This document shows positions 7,085 through 18,006 of a stretch of 64,000 bases of DNA, in pieces. Source of the stretch: Nocardioides jiangxiensis (GTDB lineage: Bacteria > Actinomycetota > Actinomycetes > Propionibacteriales > Nocardioidaceae); assembly GCF_030580915.1 (NCBI RefSeq), contig NZ_JAUQTA010000001.1:1116001-1180000 (forward strand), read 5' to 3'. Numbering within the stretch: the first letter of the stretch is position 1; the number at the start of each line of letters is the position of its first letter. The notes below the pieces were generated by a model. The model did no database searches, had not been told where the DNA came from, and saw nothing but the letters and a program-made list of their open reading frames with translations. Both the position numbers and the translations under genes were made by a program.

Positions 7085-9333
7085 GAGGATCCCTCCATGC
7101 GGCGGAAGCTGGCCAGGTTGAGCGCGACCTTCCAGCGGGCCAGGCGCGAGAGCGGAGCGTCCATCCGGGCGCGCTGCTCGTCGACCTGCCTCCACAGGTG
7201 CTCGGCCTGCTCGTCGGTCGGCTCGGTGCGCCCGAAGACGCCGGCGTCGGCGCTGCGGGCGACGTCGCCGAAGCCCTCGACCGGGATGGCGGCTGCCTGC
7301 TCCCGCCGGGTCGCGCGGCCGCTCACGGCGTGGCCGTGGTCGCGGGCGTGGTCGAGCAGGTCGCGCCAGGCGGCGGCCACGCGCGCGGCGGCCGTGCCCG
7401 TCGTACGCCGCAGGCGGGTGCGGCGGCGCTTGAGGAAGAGCACCAGGCCGACGAGGGCGGCGGCCACCAGCAGCGGCAGCACGACCCACTTGAGGATCCA
7501 CCACACGAACCCGGGCACCTGGAACGACGAGCCGTGGTGCTGGTCGAGGCGGTCGAGGCTGTCCTCGACCGGGTCCCCCGCGCTGGACGGCGGGCGCACC
7601 GGGGCCGGCGGCGGGATCACCTTGCCGGCGACCAGCTTCTGCAGCTGTGGCGCCTCCTGCTGCGGCGGCGTGTCGCTCATGAACCGGTCCTGGGGCAGCG
7701 TGCGCCAGGTGCCGTCGGCCGCCCGGAGCTCGACCCAGGCGTGGACGTCGCTTCCCTTGATGATGCCGCCGGGAGGGACCTTCGCGCCCATCACGACGCG
7801 TGCGGGCACACCGGCCTGGTTGGCCAGGATCGCCATCATCGCGGCGTACTGCTCATCGTCGCCGGCCATCTGCCGGTCGGCGGCGGTGAACTCGGTGAGG
7901 CGCGACAGCGAGTGGCCGGGGCGGAACTGCTCCGCGCCCGCTCCCCCGTCGGTGTACTTGCCGGTCGTCTTCATCTCGTCGGCGATCGCGAGCACCCGCT
8001 CGAGGGGCGAGGTGGCGGACTGGCCCGCCATCTGCGCCGCGAGGCTCTGGAAGCGGCTGGCGGCCTCGACGCCGGGCAGCGAGCCGGACCACGTGGTCAG
8101 CCCCTTGTCGAGCCCGTCGTCGGGCAGGACCGCCTGGAACGTGTAGGTGTCGCCCGGCGCGATGCCGCCCGGCACCACACCGGTGTTGGTGGCCAGGTTG
8201 TAGCGGAAGGAGTCGGTCTGGTCGGCCAGGCCCGTGCCGAGCCTGATGCCGGTCAGGGCGCCCGCCTCCGGGAGCCAGACGCCGCGGTAGCCGTCGAGCA
8301 CCTTGACCCGGGCGGTGACCTTGCGGCCGGTGGCCGGGTTGGCGATCACCGAGCCGACCTTCTGGAAGGTGTCGGCGTTGCCCGGCTCCAGGCCGGAGTC
8401 GTTGGCCGCGCCGAAGACGATGCCGTTGTAGCTGTCCATGCCGGCGAACCGGATCCGGGTGCCCTCCGGCAGGCCCTTCACGTCGAGCAGCGGCTTGTCG
8501 TTGAGCTTGTACTGCGGGGGGCCGTCGTAGCCCTTCGTGTACTTCCGGAACGACGCCAGCGGCGACGGGTACTGCCCGACGTCGAACGGCGGCTCGACCC
8601 AGGTCCGCAGGACCGTGCGCTCCTCCGACGTGCCCGGGAGGTGCGGGCCGACCGCGACGGCGCCGAGCGCCGCGAGCCCGCACAGGCCGGCGCCGAGGAG
8701 GACGCGGCTGCGGTTGCGGCTGCCGATGGTGACCGTGGCCGAGCGCCACCGGGCCCGGATGACCACCCAGGCGACGCCGAGGACGGCGACCAGGAGCCCC
8801 GTGACGGCCAGGTGGCTGGCGTCCTTGACGCCGAGCAGGATCACGGCGGCGACGAGGGCGAGCGCCCCCACCGGCGGCACCCATGCCGAACGCAGCCGGC
8901 GCGCGAGGGTCAGCGTGCCGGCGCCCGCGACGAGGCCGAGGAGGTAGGGCAGGGCGAGGAGCGGTCCGCCGTCGACCGGCGGAAGCGTGGTGAGCAGCTC
9001 CTTCCAGCCGTGCACGGACTTGTCAGCGAGGTCGACGAGGGTGCCCGGCAGCGGCAGCGCCGAGGCAGCGCTGTCGGGCCCGGCGACCGCACCGCCGAGC
9101 AGGAAGAACGCGACGACCACGAAGAGCGCCAGCACCACCACCGGCTGGGCGAGCTCGACCGCCAGGTGGGCCAGCAGGGCACCGAGCAGCAGGCCGAGCA
9201 CGCCGGCGAGCAGGAAGGACCAGCCGTGGAAGGTGTCCTTGAACCCGTACATCGCGATGGTGCCGAGGCCGAGCACGAAGAGCAGGTCGACGAGCGCGCG
9301 ACCGGTCGGGACGAGCGATGCCTTGCGCGCCAT
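7081..9333 (-). CDS. Transglutaminase-fold membrane protein, catalytic Cys replaced
   Basis: A 750-residue protein with about six N-terminal membrane helices (to about residue 200), a large extracytoplasmic region containing a transglutaminase-like fold, one more membrane helix (WWILKWVVLPLL, near 610) and a basic cytosolic tail of about 120 residues. In active members the core reads G-x-C-E-x-F/Y-A; here it is GDDEQYA (codon GAT at the Cys position), so the nucleophile is absent. The His motif (DVHAWVE) and a possible Asp (LPQDRF) remain. It is probably a binding or assembly factor rather than a cross-linking enzyme. It belongs to the MoxR-DUF58-transglutaminase module common in actinobacteria and overlaps the secretion ATPase gene by 4 nt, which argues for tight coupling of translation. 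Confidence 0.85.
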   Translation of the reverse strand: MARKASLVPTGRALVDLLFVLGLGTIAMYGFKDTFHGWSFLLAGVLGLLLGALLAHLAVELAQPVVVLALFVVVAFFLLGGAVAGPDSAASALPLPGTLVDLADKSVHGWKELLTTLPPVDGGPLLALPYLLGLVAGAGTLTLARRLRSAWVPPVGALALVAAVILLGVKDASHLAVTGLLVAVLGVAWVVIRARWRSATVTIGSRNRSRVLLGAGLCGLAALGAVAVGPHLPGTSEERTVLRTWVEPPFDVGQYPSPLASFRKYTKGYDGPPQYKLNDKPLLDVKGLPEGTRIRFAGMDSYNGIVFGAANDSGLEPGNADTFQKVGSVIANPATGRKVTARVKVLDGYRGVWLPEAGALTGIRLGTGLADQTDSFRYNLATNTGVVPGGIAPGDTYTFQAVLPDDGLDKGLTTWSGSLPGVEAASRFQSLAAQMAGQSATSPLERVLAIADEMKTTGKYTDGGAGAEQFRPGHSLSRLTEFTAADRQMAGDDEQYAAMMAILANQAGVPARVVMGAKVPPGGIIKGSDVHAWVELRAADGTWRTLPQDRFMSDTPPQQEAPQLQKLVAGKVIPPPAPVRPPSSAGDPVEDSLDRLDQHHGSSFQVPGFVWWILKWVVLPLLVAAALVGLVLFLKRRRTRLRRTTGTAAARVAAAWRDLLDHARDHGHAVSGRATRREQAAAIPVEGFGDVARSADAGVFGRTEPTDEQAEHLWRQVDEQRARMDAPLSRLARWKVALNLASFRRMEGSS

Positions 9334-9334
9334 G

Positions 9335-10654
9335 TCAGAGACCCCACTTCAGCAGGCCGGGGAGCTCGGACAGGGCGCCGAGCGTGAGCAGCGGCAGGTC
9401 CGCGACCGCCTTCAGCGACGCGGTGGCCTGCGGGTCGATGATCATCGCGATCTTGCCGACCTCGATCGGGAAGTGGGCGGCCGCCCGCTGCAGCGTGGTG
9501 AACGGCGCGTGGGGGCCGGTCACGAGGCAGACCAGGCTGGTGTCCGGGGCCAGGCGCGCACCGCGGCCGGCGACGTCCATGATCCGGTCGCCGGACAGCT
9601 CGGCGCGCGAGCAGGCGTCGAGGGCCGAGCGGCCCGTGCCCCGCGTCATCGCGTGCTGTCCGCTCAGGAACGTCGCGTCGAAGCCGTCCATGATGGCGCG
9701 CACCAGCAGGGAGGCGGCGGCGCTGATCGCGAGCTCGTAGTCCTCCGGGTCCCGGTACGACGCAGGGTCGCTGTCGACGATCACGTTGATGTGGGAGCGC
9801 CGGGTGTCGAGGAACTGCCGCACGAGCAACTGGCCGTGGCGGGCCGACGAGCGCCAGTGGATGTGGCGGAGGTCGTCACCGGGGAGGTACTCGCGCAGGG
9901 CGTGGAAGGCGAGGTCGGACTGCGAGACGTTCTCGGAGACGTTGCCCTCGAGGTCCCGGATCAGTCCCGCCCCCAGCGGCTCGAGCGGTGTGATCACCGG
10001 GTGCACGAAGATCTCGTGCACGTCGGACCAGGTCACCTCGCGGCGGAACAGGCCGACCGGGTCGCCGCGGCCGGTCGTCACGGGGCCCACCTCGATGACG
10101 CCACGACGCTCGGTCGGCACGACGAAGAGCTCGGCGTGCGTGCTGCCGGGACGCAGTGCGGGCAGATCGAAGGCGACACCGCCCTGGCCCACCGGCAGGT
10201 CCAGCCGGACCGGTAGCAGCGGCGACTTCGCCTTGTTGCGGACCTCGACCTCGCCCGTGACCGGGTTGCCCACGGTCACCCGCGGCGGCTCGGTGGTCAG
10301 CCGGACCTCGAGGTGGGTGTGGCCGATCATGAAGAGGGCGGCGAGGACCAGCAGCGTCAGGATGCCGGCGGCAACGACCGCCATCTCGCGCCAGCCACCC
10401 CACGCGGCAGCGAGCCAGGCGATCGCGCCGATGACCAGCAGCGCCCGCGCGGCCGGGGTGAACGTCGCCCACGCCGGCCCGACCCTGCGGGCCACCGGTG
10501 CGGCGACCTCGGTCGCACGCTCCCGCGCCGTGCCGAGGAGGGGCACCACCCTGCCCGCCGCCGTGCGCAGCGCGTCCGTCATGCCGCGCGCGGCACCGGC
10601 CGCCCGGCGTTCACCGGACGGCGCCTCCGCGCGCCTTCGCTTCACTCGGGCCAT
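9335..10654 (-). CDS. DUF58 membrane protein
   Basis: A 439-residue DUF58 protein: a basic N-terminus, a pair of membrane helices near residues 70-115, a beta-rich region, the family signature YLPGDDLRHIHWRSSARHG near 240-260, and a VWA-like C-terminal domain. The metal-site motif of the VWA fold (DxSxS) reads DSDPA at VIVDSDPAS, so the third and fifth positions are changed and the metal site is doubtful. DUF58 proteins are normally partners of MoxR ATPases, encoded directly upstream here, and the start codon of the transglutaminase-fold gene follows 1 nt after this stop codon. The role within the secretion system is inferred from operon position only. Confidence 0.85.
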   Translation of the reverse strand: MARVKRRRAEAPSGERRAAGAARGMTDALRTAAGRVVPLLGTARERATEVAAPVARRVGPAWATFTPAARALLVIGAIAWLAAAWGGWREMAVVAAGILTLLVLAALFMIGHTHLEVRLTTEPPRVTVGNPVTGEVEVRNKAKSPLLPVRLDLPVGQGGVAFDLPALRPGSTHAELFVVPTERRGVIEVGPVTTGRGDPVGLFRREVTWSDVHEIFVHPVITPLEPLGAGLIRDLEGNVSENVSQSDLAFHALREYLPGDDLRHIHWRSSARHGQLLVRQFLDTRRSHINVIVDSDPASYRDPEDYELAISAAASLLVRAIMDGFDATFLSGQHAMTRGTGRSALDACSRAELSGDRIMDVAGRGARLAPDTSLVCLVTGPHAPFTTLQRAAAHFPIEVGKIAMIIDPQATASLKAVADLPLLTLGALSELPGLLKWGL

Positions 10655-10658
10655 GGGT

Positions 10659-11627
<969 letters not shown>

Positions 11628-11681
11628 CGGTTTCTCCTGAGGTGAGCGACGAGGGATGGCTGTTCGGGGTGGGGGCCTGGG

Positions 11682-14600
11682 TCACCAGGCGTTGGCAGAT
11701 CTGGCGTACTCGCCGGAGCGTGAGCAGGTGGCGTAGAACCCGTTGGTCTTGCCGTTCCAGGCGCCGCTGTTCGCGGTGGTGTTGCCACCCTGCGACCAGC
11801 TCCACCAGACGGATCCGTCGGAGACGTTGTGCAGGTCGCACGAGACGCCGCCACTGAAGCCGCTGGTCGTGACGTCGATCCACCAGCAGGTGGCGGCACA
11901 GGCGCTCTGGGCGCCCGGGCAGCCCGAGCCGGAGCACGACGCGCCCTTGCTGACCGACACGCTCAGGGGCGGCGGTGGGTTGGCGCCGGTGCGTGCCCCG
12001 TCGGAGTCGCTCCTGCCGGCACGTCCGTGGCCGCTCGCGTCGGTGACCGTCACGGTGTAGGTCACGCTCTGCGAGTAGCCGAGGGTCTCGCCGCCGGACT
12101 TGTTGAACGGGCCGTTGCCCGAGTCGCCCTGCGCGATCACGCCGTTCACCGAGCTGCGGACGGTCCAGTGCACGGGAGCACCGTTGGGATCCACCGAGAT
12201 CGACCAGTTGGTGGTCCGGTCGCCGGTCGCCGGGCTGTCCGGGGTCGCGTTGATCGACACCGCACCGATCGGCCCGTACGTGACCACCTGCGCGGAGTTC
12301 GAGGTCGCGCACATGTTGGCCGCGCCGCCGTTGCACTCCCGCAGCGTCACCGTCGTGGTGCTGCCGTCCGGGAATCCGCTCAGGGTGCGGGTGACACCGC
12401 TCTGGCCGGCGGTCGGGAACGTCCAGGTGCCACAGGCGCCCGCGCTCGACTCACACGTGACCGTGTTGGACCTGCCGTGCGAGGCACCGACGTCGAAGGT
12501 GATCGTCGCCGTGCCGTCCTGGCCGGTCGGCTTGAGGCTGGTGATCACCGGTGCGTTGGGCGGGGCCGAGGCCTCGATCTGCGAGGCGTTGCCCCAGTCG
12601 GAGATGTGCGTGGCCTTGCCGGCTGCCGTGGTCTCCCGCGGGGAGTCGGCCTCGGCGTTCTTGGCCTGGACCCGGTAGCTGTAGACCGTGCCGTCGTTGG
12701 CGACCTCGTCGTTGCAGGAGGTGCCGGTGGCCCAGGCACAGACGATCGTGGTGCCGGGGCCACCGCTGCGCTCGACCTGGTAGGCGACCGGACCGGGGCC
12801 GTTGGCTCCGACCGGGGACCACGAGATGTTGATCGCCTTCGACGCGTTGCCCGGGCGGTTGGTCGGCGACAGCGAGGGGGCGCCCGGCGCGGCCGGCTTG
12901 CCGGCACCGGTGCCCGTGACGCTGGTCGACGGGCCGTTGTTGGTCTGGATGCCCTTCTTGTTGAGCGCCATGATCCTGACCGTGATCACGTCCCCGTTGG
13001 GGGCCGGGACGGTGGTCTGGAGCGTGCCCGCGGACAGGTCGCGCACGCCGCCGGGCCACGAGACGCGGTACTTCTGCACGTCGGAGCAGTCACAGGGAGC
13101 CGGCTTCGACCACTTCACCGTCAGCGCGTTGTCGCGCTGCAGGACGACGGCCGGGTCGAGCGGCGGGCCGGTCAGCGCGTCGGGCGTCGCCTTGGCGGTG
13201 TTGCTCCACTCCGACCAGCCGCCGTTCTGCTGCGTGGCGTTGTGGGCGCGGACCTTGAACGTGTAGGGGTCGCCGTTCTTGAGCCCGGTGACGCGGCACG
13301 GCGTGCCGGAGCAGTGGAACGTGCCGCTGGAGGGTCCGGAGTACTGGACCTCGTAGCCGTCGATCCGCTTGCCGTTGTTGTCGGGGGTGTGCCACGTGAG
13401 GGCGACCGTGTTGGCGAGCATCTCCTGTCCGGCCGCGAGACCCGACGGTGCGTCGGGGCGGGCGACGACGGCGAGCTCGACCTCGCCGGTCGCCTTCGGA
13501 CGGCCGCTCGTGGTGCTGCCGCCGACGTCGCTGACCTCGAGGCGGTAGCGCATGACGCCATCGGTGTCGGGCTGCGGCGTGAAGGTGACCTTGCTTCCCT
13601 CGACGGAGCTCGTCGCGGAGGCACCGCCCTGGGCGGACACGGACGTGACCTTGATGTCCCGGCTGCTCGACGGCAGCGGCGAGGTGACGTAGCGCGCGAC
13701 GTCGACCGTGACCGGCTTGCCGGCCTCGGTGTCGAGCTGGATCGGGGCGAGCTTCGGTGCCGGCAGGGCGACCACCCGCACCAGCAGCTTGCCGGAGGCG
13801 CTGTATCCCTTGGCGCCCACGGCGATGACGCCGGTGTCGCCACGGTGCGCATCGGCGCTCGCCTTCAGCTGCACGGAGCCGCCGTCGGTCGAGACGTCGA
13901 CGCCCGTGACCTCCTGCTTCCAGTCGGCCGTGAAGGTCAGGTCGCGGGCCTGGCGCGGGTCGCTCGTCCACACGTGGCAGACCGAGGCGATGTCGATCGA
14001 CTTGCTCACCCCGCCCTCGGGGACGTCGATCGGCAACGACGGACAGTTGATCACCGGCTTCAGCTCACCGACCTGCACCGGCACCGAGATGAACGCCGTG
14101 TGCGCCTCGGGGTCCGTCAGCTTCGCCCGGTCCGACACCTCGAACACCACCGAGCCGGGGCCCTCGCTCTTCGTCGAGGTCAGCGTCAGCGTGTCCTTGT
14201 CCTTGCCCTTCACCGACAGGCGGTCGGCCGGCGACGCGCTGATGCCGTCGACCGTGGTCAGCACCACCGGGTCACCCTCGGGATCCTCCACCAGGTCGCT
14301 CAGGTCGACGTCCGTGGTCGAGGAGGGATCCATGGAGATCGACGCACCCGGCTTCAGGTACGGAGTGCCCGTCGGCTTCGCCGGCACGTAGATCGCACCC
14401 GCCGCAGCGGCACCCTCGTCGTCCAGCACCCGGTAGGCGAGCACCTGCGCCACGTCCTTGACGGGGATGGTGACCTTGCCGTCGTGGATGGGCGGCTTCT
14501 CGCCGTCCTTCGACTCGCCGACGCCGGTGACCTCGTCGAGCTTCATCTTGTCCTCGGGTCCGTCCACGTCGAAGACGGCAGCGAGGACGTTGACCTCGAC

Positions 14601-17600
14601 GGTGTCCGCGCCCGCCTTGGGGGTGGCGAAGAGGTCCCGGGTGACGGGCGGGTTGTCGTAGCCCTTGCGTCCCTCGATGGAGACGACACCGCGCGACTCG
14701 GCGAGGCCGTTGCTGATCGTGTAGATGACGTTGCGGGTCTTGCCGTCGTCGGGAGCGTGCACGCTCACGGGGCCCTGGTCGGACTGCAGCTTCGCGTCGG
14801 TGCCGTGGTCCTCGAGGGGCAGGATGTCGACGCGCGTGCCGGGCGTGCGCAGGTCGTTGCCGAGGGCGTCGACGTCGACGGTGCGCGAGGGGTCGGCCAG
14901 CCAGGAGTCGTTGACCGCCACCGGGGCCTGCGGCTCGCCGGCCTGCACCACGCCCACGCGGGCATGGCCGATGGCGGACTCGCCGAACTGGTCGGTCACC
15001 TCGTAGGTGAAGTCGTCGGTGCCGCTCGCATCCGGATACGCCTGGTAGGTCAGCGAGTTCGCACCGAACGCCAGGATCCGTCCCAGCTTCGGCGCCGTGG
15101 CCACGCCCGTCACTGCCACGGAGTCACCATCCGGGTCCGACCCGGTCGGCGGCAGCTTCAGCGTCACCAGGTCGCCCTGCACCACACGACCCTCCAGGGC
15201 CCGCGGGGTCGGCGCCAGGTCCGGGTTCTTCGCCGACGGCGCCGGCGTGATGTGCACCTTGAGCGTCCCCACCGCGGTCTCCGCGGTCGGGTCGCCGGTG
15301 TTCTCGACGACGTACTGGACATCGACATCCGTCGGACCGCTCACGTCAGCCGGGGCGACGTAGCGGACCTGGCGGCCCGACACGTACGCCGTGCCCACCT
15401 TCGGCAGCACCCGGAGCTCACCGATCGGCTCGACCGACGCGTCCAGCACCAGGCCCACCGGGTCACCCGACGGCGTCGCGTCGTTGTCGAGGACCGGCGC
15501 GGCCGCCGTGTCGCCGGCCCGCACCGTGATCCGGTCCGTCTGCGGGATCGGGGCGTTCTCCTTGCCGGAGAGGGCGTCGCGCTGGGTGACGTTGATCGAC
15601 CCCTCAGCGGTCGCGTCGCCGTTGCTGATCGTGTAGGTCACCGACTGGCTCTTCGGCGACATGGTGCCGTCGACGGCGTTGACCCGGACCCAGCGGCCGT
15701 CGATGACAGCCACCTCGAGCTGGCTGTCGGGGCTGGACGGCTCGGCGTTCTGCACGACGAGCATGCGGCCGCGCGGGTCGAAGTCGTTGGCGAGCACGTC
15801 GATCGTCACCGGCGACAGGCCGTGCACCGCTGAGACGTCGGGAGTGGCCACCGGGCGGTTGCCCTCGGGGGTCGGGGCGGTGATGTCGACGCGGATCTTG
15901 CCGTCGGCGCGCGCGGCCGCCCCGAAGCCGGCGCGGTAGTCGAGGAAGTACGTGCCGGGCCGCGAGCCGGTGATGGTGACCTCGCCGGACTCCAGGTCGG
16001 TGTCGACGTCGAGGCCACCGGTCGGCGCGACGCGTCCGGCGAGCGCGAGCTTCGCCCCGGCATCGGAGCCGTCGGCACCCGGGATGTCGTTGTCGAGCGG
16101 CTTGAGCGTGATCGGGCCGCCGGCCTCGCCGGAGACGACGTCCGGCTCCGCCGTCGCCGGCTCGGTGCGGGTGCCCGCCGGGACGACGTCGACCTTCACC
16201 GAGCCGGGCACGGTCACCCCACCGGTGGTGACGGAGTAGCTGATCGTCTGGACGCCGCCCTTGCTTCCCGCCGACGCCTCGGCGCGGATCAGGCCCAGCG
16301 CGGTGGTGCTCACGTCGAGGTCACCACTCGCCTTCACGGACTGGACGACGACCGGGTCGCCGTACTGCTTGTCGCGCCAGTCGGGGGTCACCGCCATCTC
16401 CACCACGCCGCCGGCTGCGACGGGGTAGGTGTGCGCCTCGGCGTGCTCACGGAGCGCGGGCTTGCCGCTGCCGTTGTCGTTGCGCAGGGTCAGCCTGACC
16501 TCGCCGTCGTCCTGCGAGGTCTTCTTCCCGGTGCCGTCGCTGATCGTGTAGCGGAAGCTCGCGACGCCACTCGCGCCCGGGTCGACCGTCGCGAGCAGCG
16601 ACTGGCGGTCCGGAGCGATGCGCACGTGGACGTCATCACGGGTGACGCCCTTGACGTCGACGATCGAGAGGATCCCGTCGGAGGCGATCAGGTCGTTGTC
16701 GAGGACGTTGAGCACCGTCGTACGGCCGTCGCGGGCGCCGAGCTCGTCGGTCTTGGCCTGCGGTGGCTGCGTGGTCTTCGACTCGGTCTTGTGCGACTTG
16801 TCGTCGTCCTTCTTGCTGGTCTCCTGGCGGAACGCCTCCCAGTTGGAGATCAGCTGCGGCTCGGAGTCGGTGACCGTCCAGGTCATGCCGCTCTTCTCGT
16901 CGTTGAGGACGATCTGGTTGCGGTTCACCCGGAAGACCAGCTCGGAACCGTCGTGGATGTCGAACGTGTTGACCGACGCCTTGGCGTCACCGCACGCCGA
17001 GACCAGCGTGCCGGTCTCGCCGCTCCCCCAGGCCGCGAACGCGCACCCGTTGGCCATCTCGACAGGGGCCGCGACGGAGGTCTGGGCACCGACCTTGGCT
17101 ACCTCGCGCTTGCCGCCGCCGTCGACCGCGACGGCGACCAGCGCGTCGGGCGTCGCCACGAGCACGTCGTCGCTCCCCGGACCGGACTGCTGGAGGCGGG
17201 CGCCGGCGCCGACGTTGCCGAGGGAGTCGGAGGGCGTGAGCAGGTTGCCCTTCTCGTCGACCAGCACCGGCGTGCCGCCGACCACCGTCATCTGTGCGAG
17301 GCCACCCTCGTGGTCGCCGGAGAGGTCGTCGACCTCGGGCTTCTCGAACGTGTCCGCCGCGCGGCGCAGCGTGACGACCTTGCCGTCCTCGCCGGACGCG
17401 GCGTAGAGGGTGCCGTCGGTGCCGGCGGCACCGATCGCTCCGCCGCCGACGGTGGCCACCGGCTTGGCGTCCTTGGTGAGTCCCGTGAGCTGGGCGGTGC
17501 CACTGTCGGGGTCGACCGTCGAGGCCCAGAGCGTGCCGGTGGAGGGGTCGAGGGCACCGATGCTGCCGCCGCCGAAGAGGGTGTCCGAGCCGGCGGACGT

Positions 17601-17972
17601 GACCGCCTGCTCGTCGAGGCCCGTCGCCATCGCAGCGTCGATGGGGAGCAGCAAGCTGGAGGCCCGGTTCACCGAGATGACCGCCGAGCCGTCCTGGAGG
17701 ACGTCGAGGTTGGGGTTGGAGGTGAACTCGCTGCCGTCGAAGACGCGCCCGTCGATCTGCGCGACCGGCACGTTCTGCCGACCGACCGCGCCCATCGCCT
17801 GGTTGGTCACCCAGACGCCGCCGTCGTTCAGCTCGGCCTTGTGCACCGGGTAGCCGTCAGCGTTGACCGCGTAGGTGACCAGGACGCCCGAGACGACCGC
17901 CAGCGCCGTCCACGACGCGACCGTCACCCTGTGGCGGCGAAGAAATGCCCGAGTACCAGCCCGAGAGCGCAC
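11682..17972 (-). CDS. Giant membrane-anchored Ig-like/fibronectin type III surface protein
   Basis: A protein of about 2,096 residues and the first gene of the secretion operon. After a basic N-terminus there is one membrane helix (about 15-35), then an extracytoplasmic region: about 40-390 with repeated Gly-rich propeller-like strands, about 400-1500 with tandem Ig/cadherin-like modules each carrying a VLxND-type turn (DNA near 16695, 16090, 15780, 15480 and 14860), about 1500-1990 with five fibronectin type III-like domains, and a Cys-rich, Trp-rich C-terminal domain of about 100 residues. GTG at 17972 is preferred as start because AAGGGGG lies 6 nt upstream; ATG at 17978 abuts that sequence and TTG at 18008 is also possible. 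It may form an adhesive or scaffold structure of the machine. The exact role is unknown. Confidence 0.82.
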   Translation of the reverse strand: MRSRAGTRAFLRRHRVTVASWTALAVVSGVLVTYAVNADGYPVHKAELNDGGVWVTNQAMGAVGRQNVPVAQIDGRVFDGSEFTSNPNLDVLQDGSAVISVNRASSLLLPIDAAMATGLDEQAVTSAGSDTLFGGGSIGALDPSTGTLWASTVDPDSGTAQLTGLTKDAKPVATVGGGAIGAAGTDGTLYAASGEDGKVVTLRRAADTFEKPEVDDLSGDHEGGLAQMTVVGGTPVLVDEKGNLLTPSDSLGNVGAGARLQQSGPGSDDVLVATPDALVAVAVDGGGKREVAKVGAQTSVAAPVEMANGCAFAAWGSGETGTLVSACGDAKASVNTFDIHDGSELVFRVNRNQIVLNDEKSGMTWTVTDSEPQLISNWEAFRQETSKKDDDKSHKTESKTTQPPQAKTDELGARDGRTTVLNVLDNDLIASDGILSIVDVKGVTRDDVHVRIAPDRQSLLATVDPGASGVASFRYTISDGTGKKTSQDDGEVRLTLRNDNGSGKPALREHAEAHTYPVAAGGVVEMAVTPDWRDKQYGDPVVVQSVKASGDLDVSTTALGLIRAEASAGSKGGVQTISYSVTTGGVTVPGSVKVDVVPAGTRTEPATAEPDVVSGEAGGPITLKPLDNDIPGADGSDAGAKLALAGRVAPTGGLDVDTDLESGEVTITGSRPGTYFLDYRAGFGAAARADGKIRVDITAPTPEGNRPVATPDVSAVHGLSPVTIDVLANDFDPRGRMLVVQNAEPSSPDSQLEVAVIDGRWVRVNAVDGTMSPKSQSVTYTISNGDATAEGSINVTQRDALSGKENAPIPQTDRITVRAGDTAAAPVLDNDATPSGDPVGLVLDASVEPIGELRVLPKVGTAYVSGRQVRYVAPADVSGPTDVDVQYVVENTGDPTAETAVGTLKVHITPAPSAKNPDLAPTPRALEGRVVQGDLVTLKLPPTGSDPDGDSVAVTGVATAPKLGRILAFGANSLTYQAYPDASGTDDFTYEVTDQFGESAIGHARVGVVQAGEPQAPVAVNDSWLADPSRTVDVDALGNDLRTPGTRVDILPLEDHGTDAKLQSDQGPVSVHAPDDGKTRNVIYTISNGLAESRGVVSIEGRKGYDNPPVTRDLFATPKAGADTVEVNVLAAVFDVDGPEDKMKLDEVTGVGESKDGEKPPIHDGKVTIPVKDVAQVLAYRVLDDEGAAAAGAIYVPAKPTGTPYLKPGASISMDPSSTTDVDLSDLVEDPEGDPVVLTTVDGISASPADRLSVKGKDKDTLTLTSTKSEGPGSVVFEVSDRAKLTDPEAHTAFISVPVQVGELKPVINCPSLPIDVPEGGVSKSIDIASVCHVWTSDPRQARDLTFTADWKQEVTGVDVSTDGGSVQLKASADAHRGDTGVIAVGAKGYSASGKLLVRVVALPAPKLAPIQLDTEAGKPVTVDVARYVTSPLPSSSRDIKVTSVSAQGGASATSSVEGSKVTFTPQPDTDGVMRYRLEVSDVGGSTTSGRPKATGEVELAVVARPDAPSGLAAGQEMLANTVALTWHTPDNNGKRIDGYEVQYSGPSSGTFHCSGTPCRVTGLKNGDPYTFKVRAHNATQQNGGWSEWSNTAKATPDALTGPPLDPAVVLQRDNALTVKWSKPAPCDCSDVQKYRVSWPGGVRDLSAGTLQTTVPAPNGDVITVRIMALNKKGIQTNNGPSTSVTGTGAGKPAAPGAPSLSPTNRPGNASKAINISWSPVGANGPGPVAYQVERSGGPGTTIVCAWATGTSCNDEVANDGTVYSYRVQAKNAEADSPRETTAAGKATHISDWGNASQIEASAPPNAPVITSLKPTGQDGTATITFDVGASHGRSNTVTCESSAGACGTWTFPTAGQSGVTRTLSGFPDGSTTTVTLRECNGGAANMCATSNSAQVVTYGPIGAVSINATPDSPATGDRTTNWSISVDPNGAPVHWTVRSSVNGVIAQGDSGNGPFNKSGGETLGYSQSVTYTVTVTDASGHGRAGRSDSDGARTGANPPPPLSVSVSKGASCSGSGCPGAQSACAATCWWIDVTTSGFSGGVSCDLHNVSDGSVWWSWSQGGNTTANSGAWNGKTNGFYATCSRSGEYARSANAW

Positions 17973-18006
17973 GTCCATCCCCCTTGTGCGTTGCAAGTTC
18001 TGGGTC

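Noticed and set aside
7085..7504. N-terminal extension of the secretion ATPase
   Set aside because: 140 residues of Arg/Pro-rich low complexity lying entirely within the upstream gene; the GTG at 7084 with GTGA overlap is a normal coupled start.
2699..8146. A 1,815-codon open frame on the plus strand across the secretion ATPase gene
   Set aside because: It is antisense to clear ATPase and transglutaminase-fold genes, its product is Arg/Asp/Gly-rich low complexity, and long antisense frames are expected where third codon positions are nearly all G or C.
11829..15833. A 1,334-codon plus-strand frame opposite the giant surface protein gene
   Set aside because: Same antisense artefact; no domain is recognisable and the minus strand encodes good Ig/FN3 modules.
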